The position numbers were made by a program, and so were the translations under genes. Below, piece by piece: positions 44,718-54,575 of a stretch of DNA of 64,000 bases. This DNA comes from JBEKTW01 sp049515655. Its GTDB lineage: Bacteria; Bacteroidota; Ignavibacteria; UBA10030; SZUA-254. Numbering within the stretch: position 1 is the stretch's first letter; each line of letters begins with the position of its first letter. A model generated the notes under the pieces. The model had not been told where the DNA came from. It ran no database searches and was given only the letters and a program-made list of their open reading frames with translations. The DNA lies in the NCBI GenBank assembly GCA_049515655.1, contig JBEKTW010000005.1:151839-215838 (forward strand), read 5' to 3'.

Positions 44718-45694
44718 TAGCGTCCTTGCCTGGATAAGAACCGTTTGACTTCTGCAGATGTCGGCAACGCGGGAATTACTCCGTACCTTCTGGCCGTCAG
44801 CGCCGCGACAGCGTTTGCATACGTGCAAATCGACCGCAATTCATCCTTCGAAAGATCCTGAACCCCGAATTCAGCATGCACGACGCCGTGCAAGAGTCCG
44901 GCCATAAATCCGTCACCGCATCCGGTTGTATCGACCGCTTGCACACGAAAACCCCCGATCATCATCGAAGAGCGTTCTGTCACGACACGACAGCCTTGAG
45001 CTCCGCGCGTCACGACTACGAGCTGCGGTCCTAAGGAAAGTAGCTTCCGGGCGGCGAGCCTGCAATCAGGAAGACCTGTGAGGAACTGTGCCTCCTCTTC
45101 ATTCAACCGAAGAATGGTACTCGATTGAGCCATCGTGACCATCACCCGCTTTGCTTCAGCACGAGATTTCCAGAGCGACAGTCTAAGATTGGGGTCGAAG
45201 GAAATAGCGCATCCGTGTCTATGGAGTTCCTTCGCAAGATTGAGCATTGTGGATCGGGACGGCTCGGCAATCAGCAGGAATGAACTGAGATGAATGATGT
45301 CTGCGTCTGCAATCTGTTGAGTGTTCAGGTCCGACCGCCGGAGCTGTTCATCTGCAGGATACCGTTCCCAGAACTCGAAACTTCGATCTCCAGACCTAGT
45401 TAAGGCCACAAATGCCAATCGTGTCCTGTGTTCCTCATCAAAACAAAGTCCCGAAACATCCACACGATAATGACGAAGTTGCTTTGCCAGGAATTTCCCG
45501 AAAGGGTCGTTTCCCACCTTTCCCACAAATGCTGAGCGAACGCCCAACTTTGCCAGGCCGACAGCAACGTTCGCGGCAGCGCCTCCGGCAAATTTTGTGA
45601 AGCCCGGCGCTTCAAGTAAATCGACGCCTGGTTTCGTAGAAATAAAATCTACAATCAGTTCACCAATGCACGTTATCGTCCTGACGGCGCTCAT
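44717..45694 (-). CDS. PfkB-family sugar kinase
   Basis: 325 residues, cytoplasmic. N-terminal signature FAGGAAANVAVGLAKLG and C-terminal DTTGCGDGFMAGLL, with the catalytic Asp in the last motif; both are intact. The sequence GELIVDFISTKPGVDL at the N-terminus resembles fructokinases. It overlaps the upstream dehydrogenase gene by 4 bp (ATGA) and the downstream gene by one base, so coupling is tight. Paired with the zinc dehydrogenase, it probably oxidises a polyol or sugar to a ketose and then phosphorylates it. The exact sugar is not shown. Confidence 0.9.
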   Translation of the reverse strand: MSAVRTITCIGELIVDFISTKPGVDLLEAPGFTKFAGGAAANVAVGLAKLGVRSAFVGKVGNDPFGKFLAKQLRHYRVDVSGLCFDEEHRTRLAFVALTRSGDRSFEFWERYPADEQLRRSDLNTQQIADADIIHLSSFLLIAEPSRSTMLNLAKELHRHGCAISFDPNLRLSLWKSRAEAKRVMVTMAQSSTILRLNEEEAQFLTGLPDCRLAARKLLSLGPQLVVVTRGAQGCRVVTERSSMMIGGFRVQAVDTTGCGDGFMAGLLHGVVHAEFGVQDLSKDELRSICTYANAVAALTARRYGVIPALPTSAEVKRFLSRQGR

Positions 45695-46707
45695 GCGTTC
45701 GGCTCAATGATGCTTTTAATTGTTTTCCCGTCCCGCTGAAATGCGAGGGCATCATGCACACCCTCAAGAGGAAACTTGTCCACTTGAAATTCGTCGATTC
45801 GGACGTGCCCGGATTGCAATACCGCAATCGCGCGTGAAAAAGTGTTGGGGTTCACGTACGAGCCGACAATTGTCAACTCCTTGAAATACACTTGATTTGG
45901 TTCAAGAGGAATAGTCTGTCCGACCGGGCATACACCGAAAAACTCGACGGTCCCGCCGCGGCGTGCAAGCTCGATCGCCAGCCGCATCGTTTCCGGCCTG
46001 CCTACACATTCAATCACAACGTCGGCACCGACTTGAGTGAGGTCGAACACTGCCGCAATGGGGTCTTGTTCCGACGGATTCACGATTTCGTCGGCCCCAA
46101 GGCGGTTCGCGATGTGACGTTTGCGTTCCGAAGGCTCGACAACAATGACCGTTGTTGCTCCAGCTGCTCTTGCAAGCTGAAGCATAATAAGTCCGATTGT
46201 GCCCCCACCAAGAATCACAACGGTGTCTCCGACGGTGACGTTTGCCTTATCGATCCCATGGATCGCACAAGAGAGCGGCTCGATGAAGGCACTTGCCTCC
46301 GGGGAGAAAGTTCCAGGGATTTCATACAATTGCTTTACGGGAACTATGCAATATTCCGCCATCCCACCATCGATATCGACTCCAAGGGCACGCAAATTGG
46401 AACAAAGATGGACAAGTCCACGGCGGCAATAAAAACAGGCACCGCAGGAGATATTAGGGTCGATGGCGACGCGCTGACCGAGACTCATTCCGACCACATC
46501 TTCGACAACGTCTTCCACCACGCCTGCGTATTCATGGCCAAGCACGACCGGCGGTGTCGACCGCGATGCACCTTCGAATATATGAACATCGGTTCCACAA
46601 ACACCGCAAGCACTGACTCGCACCAGCACTTCGCCCGGTCGAAGAGTTCGGAGGGGCTTCGATGTAATACTCAACACGCCGGTTTTTTCGAAGAGAGCAA
46701 CCTTCAT
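45691..46707 (-). CDS. Zinc-dependent medium-chain alcohol/polyol dehydrogenase
   Basis: 338 residues. The catalytic zinc ligands are in CGVCGTDVHIFEG and GHEYAGVVEDV; the structural zinc site has four Cys in CGACFYCRRGLVHLC. The Rossmann motif is VVILGGGTIGLIMLQLARAAG near residue 165. The family covers sorbitol, threonine and similar dehydrogenases; LGHEYAG and LEPNQVYFKELTIVGSYVNP match the sorbitol-dehydrogenase-like branch. NAD(P)-dependent oxidation of a sugar alcohol is expected. It is 8 bp after the 854-residue glycosidase gene and overlaps the kinase by 4 bp. Confidence 0.9.
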   Translation of the reverse strand: MKVALFEKTGVLSITSKPLRTLRPGEVLVRVSACGVCGTDVHIFEGASRSTPPVVLGHEYAGVVEDVVEDVVGMSLGQRVAIDPNISCGACFYCRRGLVHLCSNLRALGVDIDGGMAEYCIVPVKQLYEIPGTFSPEASAFIEPLSCAIHGIDKANVTVGDTVVILGGGTIGLIMLQLARAAGATTVIVVEPSERKRHIANRLGADEIVNPSEQDPIAAVFDLTQVGADVVIECVGRPETMRLAIELARRGGTVEFFGVCPVGQTIPLEPNQVYFKELTIVGSYVNPNTFSRAIAVLQSGHVRIDEFQVDKFPLEGVHDALAFQRDGKTIKSIIEPNA

Positions 46708-46715
46708 AGTATCAA

Positions 46716-49280
46716 TCAGAATATTATCCGGAGAAGTTGTCTCGTGTCTGCACCACCAAATTGAACCGTGCTTTCATAAATTCCGTCGGGTTGCTTTGTG
46801 GTGCGTACAGCTGAAACAGGAACTCCATCCACCTCCACCTTTTTGAGCATGGATGGAGAAATAACAACCGCAGAAATCCTGTGTCCGCGAAACGATTCTA
46901 TTTCGCAATGGATCCCGTTGGGTCGCTCATAAACCACTTTCTCTACAGTCGCGTTGATAGACTTGAGGTACGGCTGTTTCGGAATGCCGAATCTTACAAC
47001 GCAAGGCTGAGTTTCCCGGGCGAACTCAGTCGGCAAGACAAGCGATGGCACCGAAATCTGACCGAATGTCAGCGACTCAAGATATTTGCCCTTGCCGGAA
47101 AGAACAAATCTCTTCGAATTCCCGTCTGTGAGAGTATACGCGACCGAATCGCAGCCTGAAGGGAGGGGACATTCGAGCGAAAGATTCCATTCGTTTTCCC
47201 GGACCCCGAAAAGTGTGTACAACGTTTTAAGATAAAAACCTCCCGCCCACAGAAAGCATGGCTTGTCAACCATTCCATATTCGTTGGAGGTCGAATCATC
47301 ATAACGATACTCATACATGGCAGGCTGACCGCGGGGGCTGTGAATAATTCCATCAATTGTCATGGTTGTTTTGACGAACTTGAGCGCCTCATCGCTACTA
47401 CCGATTGCATTCAATGCTATTGCATACCACGCATTGTCATGAGGCCAGACACCGCCGTTTGCGTAGAAGAATGGCTTGCCTGCTTCCTCGCCGGCAAACC
47501 TGTAAAACTGAATTACTTCGCGGGTATGAAAATCCGGCGGCATGGCCGTGCGTACACCGATAATTCTGTCAAGCAATTTTTCAGTCGCAGTCTGCACAAG
47601 TTTTTGTGCCCGTTCAACATCGAGCAAATCGTAAGCGACCGCCACCAGTGAGCCCATGTAGTAATGTTCATCTTTCTTACCCTCGTTGTAGTTAACCAGA
47701 TAGTTCATCCGGTCGTCCCATAATCGGTGCGTGAGGGCGTTTTGCATTGAATCGGCAAGCGACTCATATTCATTCAGTTTCCGTGTTCGTTCATGAAGAA
47801 AGGATGATATCGAGAGATACTCGCGCAGGGAACGTATCGCGAGCGCCGTCATGTACGCACGAGGACCTTCGATATGTCCGATGTCCCACCAGTCCGGACG
47901 GAAAGCGTACATCAGATGGTCGGGCTTCAGCTGTGTTAAGACTTCCTCGAGACTTTTCCCGACACACGGATACAGCTTGCGAACCGTTAGCTCATCCAAC
48001 GAGTGGCGGAGATAGGCACCCGTGACAATAACAAACCAAAAGTGGTTCCAGTTATCCGGCGTGCAATACTCCGTCGTAAACCCATGGTCTCTCCAATAGT
48101 ATGCATGGGGTATGATGTCGTCTTTTGCCAGCGACTCGACATAGAGCAAATCTTTCTTCACACGAGCTGCATCAAAGTTCACCGCGCCGAGGTCCGTCAT
48201 TAACAGGTCGTGGGTGAAGAAGAAATTGTACTCGGCGGGGCAGGGCATCGGTACAATCCGGGTATTGATGTAATGGGCGTTCGCGGTGAGAATTCCTTTT
48301 GCCCAGATGGCGGAGGCATCGAGAACAGGGTCATTCGTTTTGAATTGCGTTTCCATCTCAGATTTCTCCACGACCAATTCATCGTACCCTTTTATTTCCT
48401 TTTCCCACGATGACGCGAGCCGTTTAGTAATTTCTCCGACCTCAGACCGCTTGCAGCTACCGATAACCTGAATAATTGAAAGCGTATCTCCCGGCTTCAT
48501 CTCTTGATGATATTCGAATGCCGCGACAGGGAGATGCTTCTTGCTTATTTGCGGCGACCCGGAAAGTCTGGCCGTCGAAGAAATCCATTGTAATGTCCCC
48601 GTGTCGGACACGGCAAGTTCAGACGCATCAGTAACGCATGAAGACGGCTGCAATCCGACGTTCTGAACGAATATGCTGGCCCGGTCGGTCTCAGGGTCGT
48701 CGAAATCAACCTGGATCGTGTTCATTGCACGGTTGATTGATGTCCAGGCCGACTCCTTCCGTGCGTACGTCTGACACGTTCGCAGAATGGTTTTCAGAAA
48801 CGTGTAGGCAGTTACTTCTTGCGGCTGACGTGAGATGTTCTTTACCGTAAACCTGCGTACCATGGCAGGCTCATTCAGGCAAAATTCATATGTTACCGAA
48901 TACTCAACCGCATCTTCCTGCCCCCGAAAAACCACTTTGTGCGGACTCACGGTATACGACCACGGCTCCCTGCCTATCCAGTGCCGCCTATTCTTTCCAA
49001 TCTGAATGCCGATTGACATCGGCTGAGATTCATCACGCTTCCAGTAATCCGTGCTGAGGTCGACGCTGTTGGCAACCGGATAGTAGAAGCTGATGCGTGA
49101 AGGCAAAGGACGACTATTATGAAATTCTGCTCCGACGTATCTTCCTCCAACTTCGACTTGCCCATAATGTCCAACGAATGTATAGGCCAACCCGCTGTTT
49201 TCCGGAGATTGGCTCTGTCCTTGAACGACCGTGACGCCAACGAGGAAACAAAGACCGATGAAAACCCTCGGGTACGTCAC
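46716..49280 (-). CDS. Exported six-hairpin glycosidase, debranching-enzyme-like
   Basis: 854 residues with signal peptide (RVFIGLCFLVGVTVVQG). An N-terminal beta-sandwich (about 25-300: YTFVGHYGQVEVGGRY, FTVKNISRQPQEVTAYTF) is followed by an (alpha/alpha)6 barrel with FFTHDLLMTDLGAVNF near 355 and YANGGVWPHDNAWYAIALNA near 630, the pattern of glycogen-debranching or GH63-like enzymes. A small C-terminal sandwich ends the protein. The substrate is unknown; a gluco- or manno-oligosaccharide is plausible in this operon. It overlaps the preceding 766-residue gene by 4 bp. Confidence 0.78.
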   Translation of the reverse strand: MTYPRVFIGLCFLVGVTVVQGQSQSPENSGLAYTFVGHYGQVEVGGRYVGAEFHNSRPLPSRISFYYPVANSVDLSTDYWKRDESQPMSIGIQIGKNRRHWIGREPWSYTVSPHKVVFRGQEDAVEYSVTYEFCLNEPAMVRRFTVKNISRQPQEVTAYTFLKTILRTCQTYARKESAWTSINRAMNTIQVDFDDPETDRASIFVQNVGLQPSSCVTDASELAVSDTGTLQWISSTARLSGSPQISKKHLPVAAFEYHQEMKPGDTLSIIQVIGSCKRSEVGEITKRLASSWEKEIKGYDELVVEKSEMETQFKTNDPVLDASAIWAKGILTANAHYINTRIVPMPCPAEYNFFFTHDLLMTDLGAVNFDAARVKKDLLYVESLAKDDIIPHAYYWRDHGFTTEYCTPDNWNHFWFVIVTGAYLRHSLDELTVRKLYPCVGKSLEEVLTQLKPDHLMYAFRPDWWDIGHIEGPRAYMTALAIRSLREYLSISSFLHERTRKLNEYESLADSMQNALTHRLWDDRMNYLVNYNEGKKDEHYYMGSLVAVAYDLLDVERAQKLVQTATEKLLDRIIGVRTAMPPDFHTREVIQFYRFAGEEAGKPFFYANGGVWPHDNAWYAIALNAIGSSDEALKFVKTTMTIDGIIHSPRGQPAMYEYRYDDSTSNEYGMVDKPCFLWAGGFYLKTLYTLFGVRENEWNLSLECPLPSGCDSVAYTLTDGNSKRFVLSGKGKYLESLTFGQISVPSLVLPTEFARETQPCVVRFGIPKQPYLKSINATVEKVVYERPNGIHCEIESFRGHRISAVVISPSMLKKVEVDGVPVSAVRTTKQPDGIYESTVQFGGADTRQLLRIIF

Positions 49281-51577
49281 GGGCGCACGGCGAAGGTGTT
49301 TTCTTGAGAAACCGCTTGCTCCGTTGGGACGCGCATGAAGAGCGCTTGTCCTTTCGCGAGCTTTACAAACTTCTCGAATCTGACCACGTCACGAGGAAGT
49401 CTCACGTTGCCGGCGACCTCATCATCAGCAGCAACGAACAAAAGAATTTCATTCTCAATTTTCATGCCTATGGAAAACATTTTGTCGTTATCTGCAAATG
49501 TCTCTACATAAGCACCAATTTCTGTCGGAAACGAACTCTCAATCGGGGATGTGCAGTACAGAATTCCATCATAAAGAAATGCAGTGACCGACGTTCCTTT
49601 ATACAGCAAGTTCTTCACGCCGACCCACTTCCAATCCGACGGTAAAACCGGGTTCATTGCCAAGCCCTGCATTGAAGGTTTTATGCCGAGTAGACCTTCG
49701 ACACCGAGCCAGAGATACGTCGGCGGCAACCACGGACTCATTGCCATGCCGCGGCTTTGAAATGTTTCTCCGTGTAAACGCTCGGGGAATTCTCCCGGTA
49801 CCACATTTTGAAAATCCCGGGGTCGGTGGGTCTCACTCAATCTGTACATATTTACCAACCCTTCCTTTAACCTATCAGGCTGCGCACCTCGAAGACAATA
49901 CGCCACCCAGGCCGTCAGATTGTGCCACACGCCTCCGAGAAGTTGATATCCGAAATCGGGGTTATAATTTTCTTCCCATTTGCTGACCGTGCGGGAGCCA
50001 TAGGGTGTCCACATTTCGTCATCGGTTAACTTTTCCAAAATGCGTTTTCGCATGTTTTGGTCTGCCACCCCGAACAGTACGGGAAAGATTTCATCACCCG
50101 TAATATCATGGTGAGGAATTCCGTTATTGTCGAGATTCAGCAGGTACATACCTGTTTTCTCCGAAACAAGCCGTGTATTGATTGCAGTCTTAAGGTTATC
50201 GGCTGCTTCAGCATACAGTACCTCATCATAAGATATCCCCAGTTGTTTGGCAACTTCTGCAGTCAAACTAAGCGCACGATAGCATTCAGCGTTAATTTCC
50301 GTGACTGCACCCGTGAGATTGTAGCCATCAATAATGTTTCGCCAGCTGCAAATGCCCCAAACGTTCGTTCCTTCAGCATAACAACGCACAAGTCCATCGT
50401 TGATCTGAGAGAGAATATGGTTGCAGGCACGCGCCATCAGGGGATAGACATGCAGCAAATATGAATCATCTTCACTCGTTACGGCGTGATGATAGAGAGC
50501 GCAAATGACAAGAGGCGTGTCATCATTGATATTGAGATTGTAATCATGGAGAACGGCCGGGTCCTCGCCGGCGTGAATGTATTCCGTCACTTTACCGTCG
50601 TCGTGCATTGCACACTGTTCTGCAAGCGAGAGTATACTGCGAGAGAATGTCGGCGTGAGATAATCTGAGCCCAACACGTACCATGCAAGGTCCCGCAGAA
50701 CGACGATGTCTTGCGGTGGGTCATTAGTAAATCCTTCTCCAATGCGATAACGGTGCTGCACACGAACAGTATTCACCTTTGCCCACTGGAATCCACGATT
50801 GATCAAAGGCTCCGGAGTGAAAATAAACGTTCGAGAAAGAATCTCTTTATAGTTCCTGACAGCCTGATCGTGCAAATTCTTTGTCTCGTTGCATCGTCGG
50901 AATCCTTCCCATGCTTCGGCTCTACCATTGGGCGAAAACGTGATCACGAAAGGAACTTCCAGGTTTTGGTTACCTCGAACACCGACCCGATACTCTGCGA
51001 CGAGAGCTTTGTCATCACCCTCGCAGAACATCCAGGGAATTGTTGAACCGAATATTCTCACTTCAGAGGGATTGCCGGCGGTAACGACTTCGCAGTGACC
51101 TTTATCCTGGAGGATTTTGACACGCTTTTCTGTTTGTTCCCGTGAAGGTTGTTTTGTGAATTTCTCGCTCAGATTTGCGGGAAAGTAAATTTGGTGCCGA
51201 ACCCCGACTTCAACCGGATCGGAAGAGAGGTTACTGATGCGAACCAGAAAAACCGCCGTACGTAATTCCGCAGCACTCGCCATCCCATGCTCCTCAGACA
51301 CATACGGAAGAAAAAACTGCTTTTCGATCGTCACTCCGCCATCTGAAAATACTGTCGTCTGTGACTCGGGGAAAAACATCGTATCTTTCGGAGACAGCTT
51401 TTTTCCTCGGACGAGGAGGTCGATGTCCCACTCACCGACGTAATACTGGTTATCGACCGAGCTCCACAAACCCTTGAGGTTTGTCTGCTCGTCGAGACGG
51501 GCGAAGGCGTCGTAATTCCCAAAGCTCGCTCCTGTGAACAACGACTCAACTGGATAGCTGTAGTGCGGATACTCCAT
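49277..51577 (-). CDS. Cytoplasmic (alpha/alpha)6 glycosidase, amylo-1,6-glucosidase/GH94-like
   Basis: 766 residues and no signal peptide, so likely cytoplasmic. The N-terminal beta-domain (about 1-250: YPVESLFTGASFGNYDAFAR, TAVFLVRISNLSSDPVEVG) precedes a helical barrel with PPQDIVVLRDLAWYVLGSDY near 300 and DFGYQLLGGVWHNLTAWVAY near 560. The second resembles WHxxTxW motifs of glycogen-debranching or GH94-type enzymes. Probable action is on imported oligosaccharides; hydrolase or phosphorylase is not decided. It lies 12 bp after the permease gene and overlaps the exported 854-residue relative by 4 bp, so an inside/outside pair of related enzymes is coded side by side. Confidence 0.75.
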   Translation of the reverse strand: MEYPHYSYPVESLFTGASFGNYDAFARLDEQTNLKGLWSSVDNQYYVGEWDIDLLVRGKKLSPKDTMFFPESQTTVFSDGGVTIEKQFFLPYVSEEHGMASAAELRTAVFLVRISNLSSDPVEVGVRHQIYFPANLSEKFTKQPSREQTEKRVKILQDKGHCEVVTAGNPSEVRIFGSTIPWMFCEGDDKALVAEYRVGVRGNQNLEVPFVITFSPNGRAEAWEGFRRCNETKNLHDQAVRNYKEILSRTFIFTPEPLINRGFQWAKVNTVRVQHRYRIGEGFTNDPPQDIVVLRDLAWYVLGSDYLTPTFSRSILSLAEQCAMHDDGKVTEYIHAGEDPAVLHDYNLNINDDTPLVICALYHHAVTSEDDSYLLHVYPLMARACNHILSQINDGLVRCYAEGTNVWGICSWRNIIDGYNLTGAVTEINAECYRALSLTAEVAKQLGISYDEVLYAEAADNLKTAINTRLVSEKTGMYLLNLDNNGIPHHDITGDEIFPVLFGVADQNMRKRILEKLTDDEMWTPYGSRTVSKWEENYNPDFGYQLLGGVWHNLTAWVAYCLRGAQPDRLKEGLVNMYRLSETHRPRDFQNVVPGEFPERLHGETFQSRGMAMSPWLPPTYLWLGVEGLLGIKPSMQGLAMNPVLPSDWKWVGVKNLLYKGTSVTAFLYDGILYCTSPIESSFPTEIGAYVETFADNDKMFSIGMKIENEILLFVAADDEVAGNVRLPRDVVRFEKFVKLAKGQALFMRVPTEQAVSQENTFAVRP

Positions 51578-51589
51578 AGGAAGATCAGT

Positions 51590-52399
51590 TTATCCTTTGA
51601 TGCCGGTTGATGCCATGCTTTCAATAAAATACCGCTGAAAGAATGCATACGCGACGACTACGGGGAGGGCAAGAAGTGTCGCCGCGGCAAGCAGCGATCC
51701 AAGCTGCGACTCTGCCTCACCGCCTGTCACGAATATTGTGACAAGCTGCGGCATCGTCATGAGCGAGCGCTCGCGGACAACGATGAGGGGCCAGAGGACA
51801 TCATTCCAACTTGCCATGAACGTCAGAATTGCGACAGTGAGGATTGCCGGACGCGACAGAGGCCAGATGATTCGAAAAAGAATGGCAAACTCCGAACATC
51901 CGTCGATCCTTGCGGCGTCAATGAGCGCGTCAGGAATTCCTCTAAAATATTGCCGGAACAACAGAATGGCCAACCCACTCATCATGGAAGGGACAATCAA
52001 TGATAGATACGTATCCGTCCAGCGAAATTTTACCATCAGAACATACTGCGGGATGAGCGTGATCTGAAAAGGAATCATCATCGTGAACAAGACGAGAAGG
52101 TAGAGTCCCTCTTTCCCAAAAAATTTCAGCTTTGCAAGCGCGTAGCCTACCATTGAGCTCAAAATCACGACGAATGTCGTCACCGAGAGAGAAACAATGA
52201 GACTGTTGATGAACGCTCTACCGATCGGAATTCTCGTGAAGACGCGCACATAGCTCGCGAGTGAAGCATTCGGCGACCAGAGTTTCAGGCTCGAAATCTC
52301 TAACTCAGGCTTGAGGGAACCTGCAATCATCCATAAGAACGGATATGCAAACACCAGCATGCCCATGACGAGTAACAAATACTTGAGGGCTTGTTTCAT
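51590..52399 (-). CDS. Sugar ABC transporter permease, MalG-like
   Basis: 269 residues with six membrane segments (LLLVMGMLVFAYPFLWMIAG first). The coupling loop ALIDAARIDGCSEFAILFRI carries the EAA-like pattern and the conserved Gly. It partners the MalF-like permease, whose gene it overlaps by 4 bp. It is 12 bp before the cytoplasmic glycosidase. No ATPase gene follows, so it likely borrows a shared MsmX-type ATPase from elsewhere. Confidence 0.92.
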   Translation of the reverse strand: MKQALKYLLLVMGMLVFAYPFLWMIAGSLKPELEISSLKLWSPNASLASYVRVFTRIPIGRAFINSLIVSLSVTTFVVILSSMVGYALAKLKFFGKEGLYLLVLFTMMIPFQITLIPQYVLMVKFRWTDTYLSLIVPSMMSGLAILLFRQYFRGIPDALIDAARIDGCSEFAILFRIIWPLSRPAILTVAILTFMASWNDVLWPLIVVRERSLMTMPQLVTIFVTGGEAESQLGSLLAAATLLALPVVVAYAFFQRYFIESMASTGIKG

Positions 52400-53271
52400 G
52401 ATGTCGGCTCGGCTTCTATGATTTTGCGCTGCAGAACAACGACTGCAAGGATGATGAAGGCAAAAACGATACCGAGCGTTGCAGCGTATCCCATGTGATC
52501 GAAGTAAAACGCTTGATTATAAATGTAGAGCATTGCAGAGAGTGTGCTTTGCATCGGTCCGCCGCCGGTCAGAACATAAGGCTCGATGAAGAGTGAAAAG
52601 CCGCCGATGGTCGAGAGCACGACAATCGCGATGATGGTCGGATTCAATAGCGGGAGCGTTACATAAAGAAACCGTTTCACCGTCGTTGCCCCATCCAAGT
52701 CTGCAGCTTCATACAACTCATGAGGGATGTTTTGAAGTCCAACAAGAAACAACACGATATAAATGCCGACATTCTTCCACGTCGCCATGATTGCAATTGA
52801 GGGCATCGCAAATCCCGGGTCGACGAGCCAGGGAATTCGGTGTAATCCTATGGAAGTCAAAATTCCATTGAGCACCCCATAATCGAAGGAATACAACTGC
52901 TGCCAGAGAATGGTCACAACAACTCCTGATACGACGACCGGGAGAAAATACACGGCCCTGAAGAAGCCACGAATACGGATTCGCGAGTTCAGCAGCAGCG
53001 CCAATCCAAGTGCGATTACGATCTGCAGTGGAATGTGAATGGCAAGAAAGATGAGCGTGTTTCCGATTGACTTGAAGAACAGTCCGTCAGCGGCCAATCG
53101 AGCAAAATTCTTCAAGCCGACCCATTGCATCGGGGTGACGATATCCCAACGATGAAAAACCAAAATCAACGAAAAAACTAATGGATAGGCGACAAACAGC
53201 AGAAAATAGATGACATAGGGAAGTACAAGCCAGTAAGCGCTCCGACTTTTTCGCGCCATCATCGATTCCAT
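52396..53271 (-). CDS. Sugar ABC transporter permease, MalF-like
   Basis: 291 residues with six membrane segments. The coupling motif LYEAADLDGATTVKRFLYVT is the canonical EAA loop of carbohydrate permeases. It overlaps the binding-protein gene by 13 bp and the MalG-like gene by 4 bp. With the binding protein it should bring an oligosaccharide across the inner membrane. Confidence 0.92.
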   Translation of the reverse strand: MESMMARKSRSAYWLVLPYVIYFLLFVAYPLVFSLILVFHRWDIVTPMQWVGLKNFARLAADGLFFKSIGNTLIFLAIHIPLQIVIALGLALLLNSRIRIRGFFRAVYFLPVVVSGVVVTILWQQLYSFDYGVLNGILTSIGLHRIPWLVDPGFAMPSIAIMATWKNVGIYIVLFLVGLQNIPHELYEAADLDGATTVKRFLYVTLPLLNPTIIAIVVLSTIGGFSLFIEPYVLTGGGPMQSTLSAMLYIYNQAFYFDHMGYAATLGIVFAFIILAVVVLQRKIIEAEPTS

Positions 53272-54572
53272 TCTACTATCACCTTTGTCCGCTCCACAGC
53301 ATCATGAACGGCTTCCTTCGGTGATTTCCGGTTGTAGACTGCGCAAGCCTCATATTCCTGAGAGATGGCATCGAGAATTTCTTTGAGATCCGGAGCCGCA
53401 TCCGTATCACGAGTGTAAGAAGCTTGCTCGGCAAAACTCACCATGACCGGCTTTCGATGGAAGTATTCAGCAAATAGCGAGTTTGTCAGCAAATCCCCAC
53501 GAACGGGAATTTGATCGGTGATTTCCAGCAACCACAAGTCATGCTCTGCGGTGACGAGAAATTTCACGAATTCCCATGCTTCTCGCGGATGCAGCGTGTT
53601 ACTGAAAATGGCAATATTCTTGAAATTACCGTACGTGTACACGGGTCCACTATGGTCATCGGGGACAGGAAGCGGGGAAACCGTGTATTTCATACCCGGA
53701 GCGAATTTTTGAATCGCTGGAACTTCCCATGGACCGGAAATATGGCTCGCCTTTTTTTCAAGCAAAAATGGATCTCCGCCTTGGAAATATGTTCTCGGGT
53801 AATATTGGTTGGCATAACATTTTTGAAAGAAGGCAAATGCTTTTTCAGCATATTCATTTTCGAAGGCGACGGTGTCTCCTTTGAAAAGGGTCTTTCCATT
53901 CGAGGCGGCGATATAAAATGGATAGAAATCAAATAATCTTTGCCACCAGATTGGACGAACGTCGCGTTCTCCCATCCACACGTCAATTTGGCCGTCACCG
54001 TTTGTATCGCGCGTCACTTGTTGAGCAACGGCAAAGTATTCCGAATACGTTCTCGGAACCTTTGTGACACCAACTCGCTCCAGCATGCGCATATTGTAAA
54101 ACATCATCACAGGATTGGACTTCCAGGGAAGCTGGTAAAAATGACCATCCTCTGAACGAAAAGTTTCAAGGAGGTCCCGGGGCGTACGTGATGACACCGT
54201 AGAATCAAAATCAGGAAATTTGTCGAGTGCAATTAAGCCGCCGGCTCGCGTGTACTCGCGCAGTGCACCGGGCAAAATGTTTGAACAAACATCGGGTGTC
54301 GTCTTTCCCGCAATTGCGGCGAGGAGAACTTCTTCGGTTGATTGACTGACCGGAATCGGCTGCATACGAACATGGATTGAGGGATTACGACGATTCCACT
54401 CGCGCACGATGCTGTCAGCAAGCTGAATTTCTTGTACGTTCGGCGCAGGCCAGTAGGTCAGCTCGATTGCGCCAGCCACAGAGTTTTCGATGACGCGTTC
54501 CCTGGAACATCGATAAAAGGCAAAAGTGCAAGAAAGACTCAACACTATCGCGAGCAAAAACCGTGTTCTCAT
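53259..54572 (-). CDS. Sugar ABC transporter substrate-binding protein (family 1-like)
   Basis: 437 residues. A signal segment (FLLAIVLSLSCTFAFYRC) ends at a Cys with a weak lipobox (FYRC), so lipid anchoring is possible but unsure. The mature part is a family 1 sugar-binding protein: IELTYWPAPNVQEIQLADSI, PDVCSNILPGALREYTRAGG, LPWKSNPVMMFYNMRMLERV and FKNIAIFSNTLHPREAWEFV. It captures the periplasmic oligosaccharide for the two permeases encoded directly after it. Its gene is 3 bp after the peptidyl-prolyl isomerase gene. Confidence 0.88.
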   Translation of the reverse strand: MRTRFLLAIVLSLSCTFAFYRCSRERVIENSVAGAIELTYWPAPNVQEIQLADSIVREWNRRNPSIHVRMQPIPVSQSTEEVLLAAIAGKTTPDVCSNILPGALREYTRAGGLIALDKFPDFDSTVSSRTPRDLLETFRSEDGHFYQLPWKSNPVMMFYNMRMLERVGVTKVPRTYSEYFAVAQQVTRDTNGDGQIDVWMGERDVRPIWWQRLFDFYPFYIAASNGKTLFKGDTVAFENEYAEKAFAFFQKCYANQYYPRTYFQGGDPFLLEKKASHISGPWEVPAIQKFAPGMKYTVSPLPVPDDHSGPVYTYGNFKNIAIFSNTLHPREAWEFVKFLVTAEHDLWLLEITDQIPVRGDLLTNSLFAEYFHRKPVMVSFAEQASYTRDTDAAPDLKEILDAISQEYEACAVYNRKSPKEAVHDAVERTKVIVEWNR

Positions 54573-54575
54573 CTA

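Noticed and set aside
44718..44828. Upstream ATG at 44828 for the exported (alpha/alpha)6 protein
   Set aside because: It would overlap the kinase by 112 bp and spoil the signal peptide; the GTG at 44717 in TAGTG fits better.
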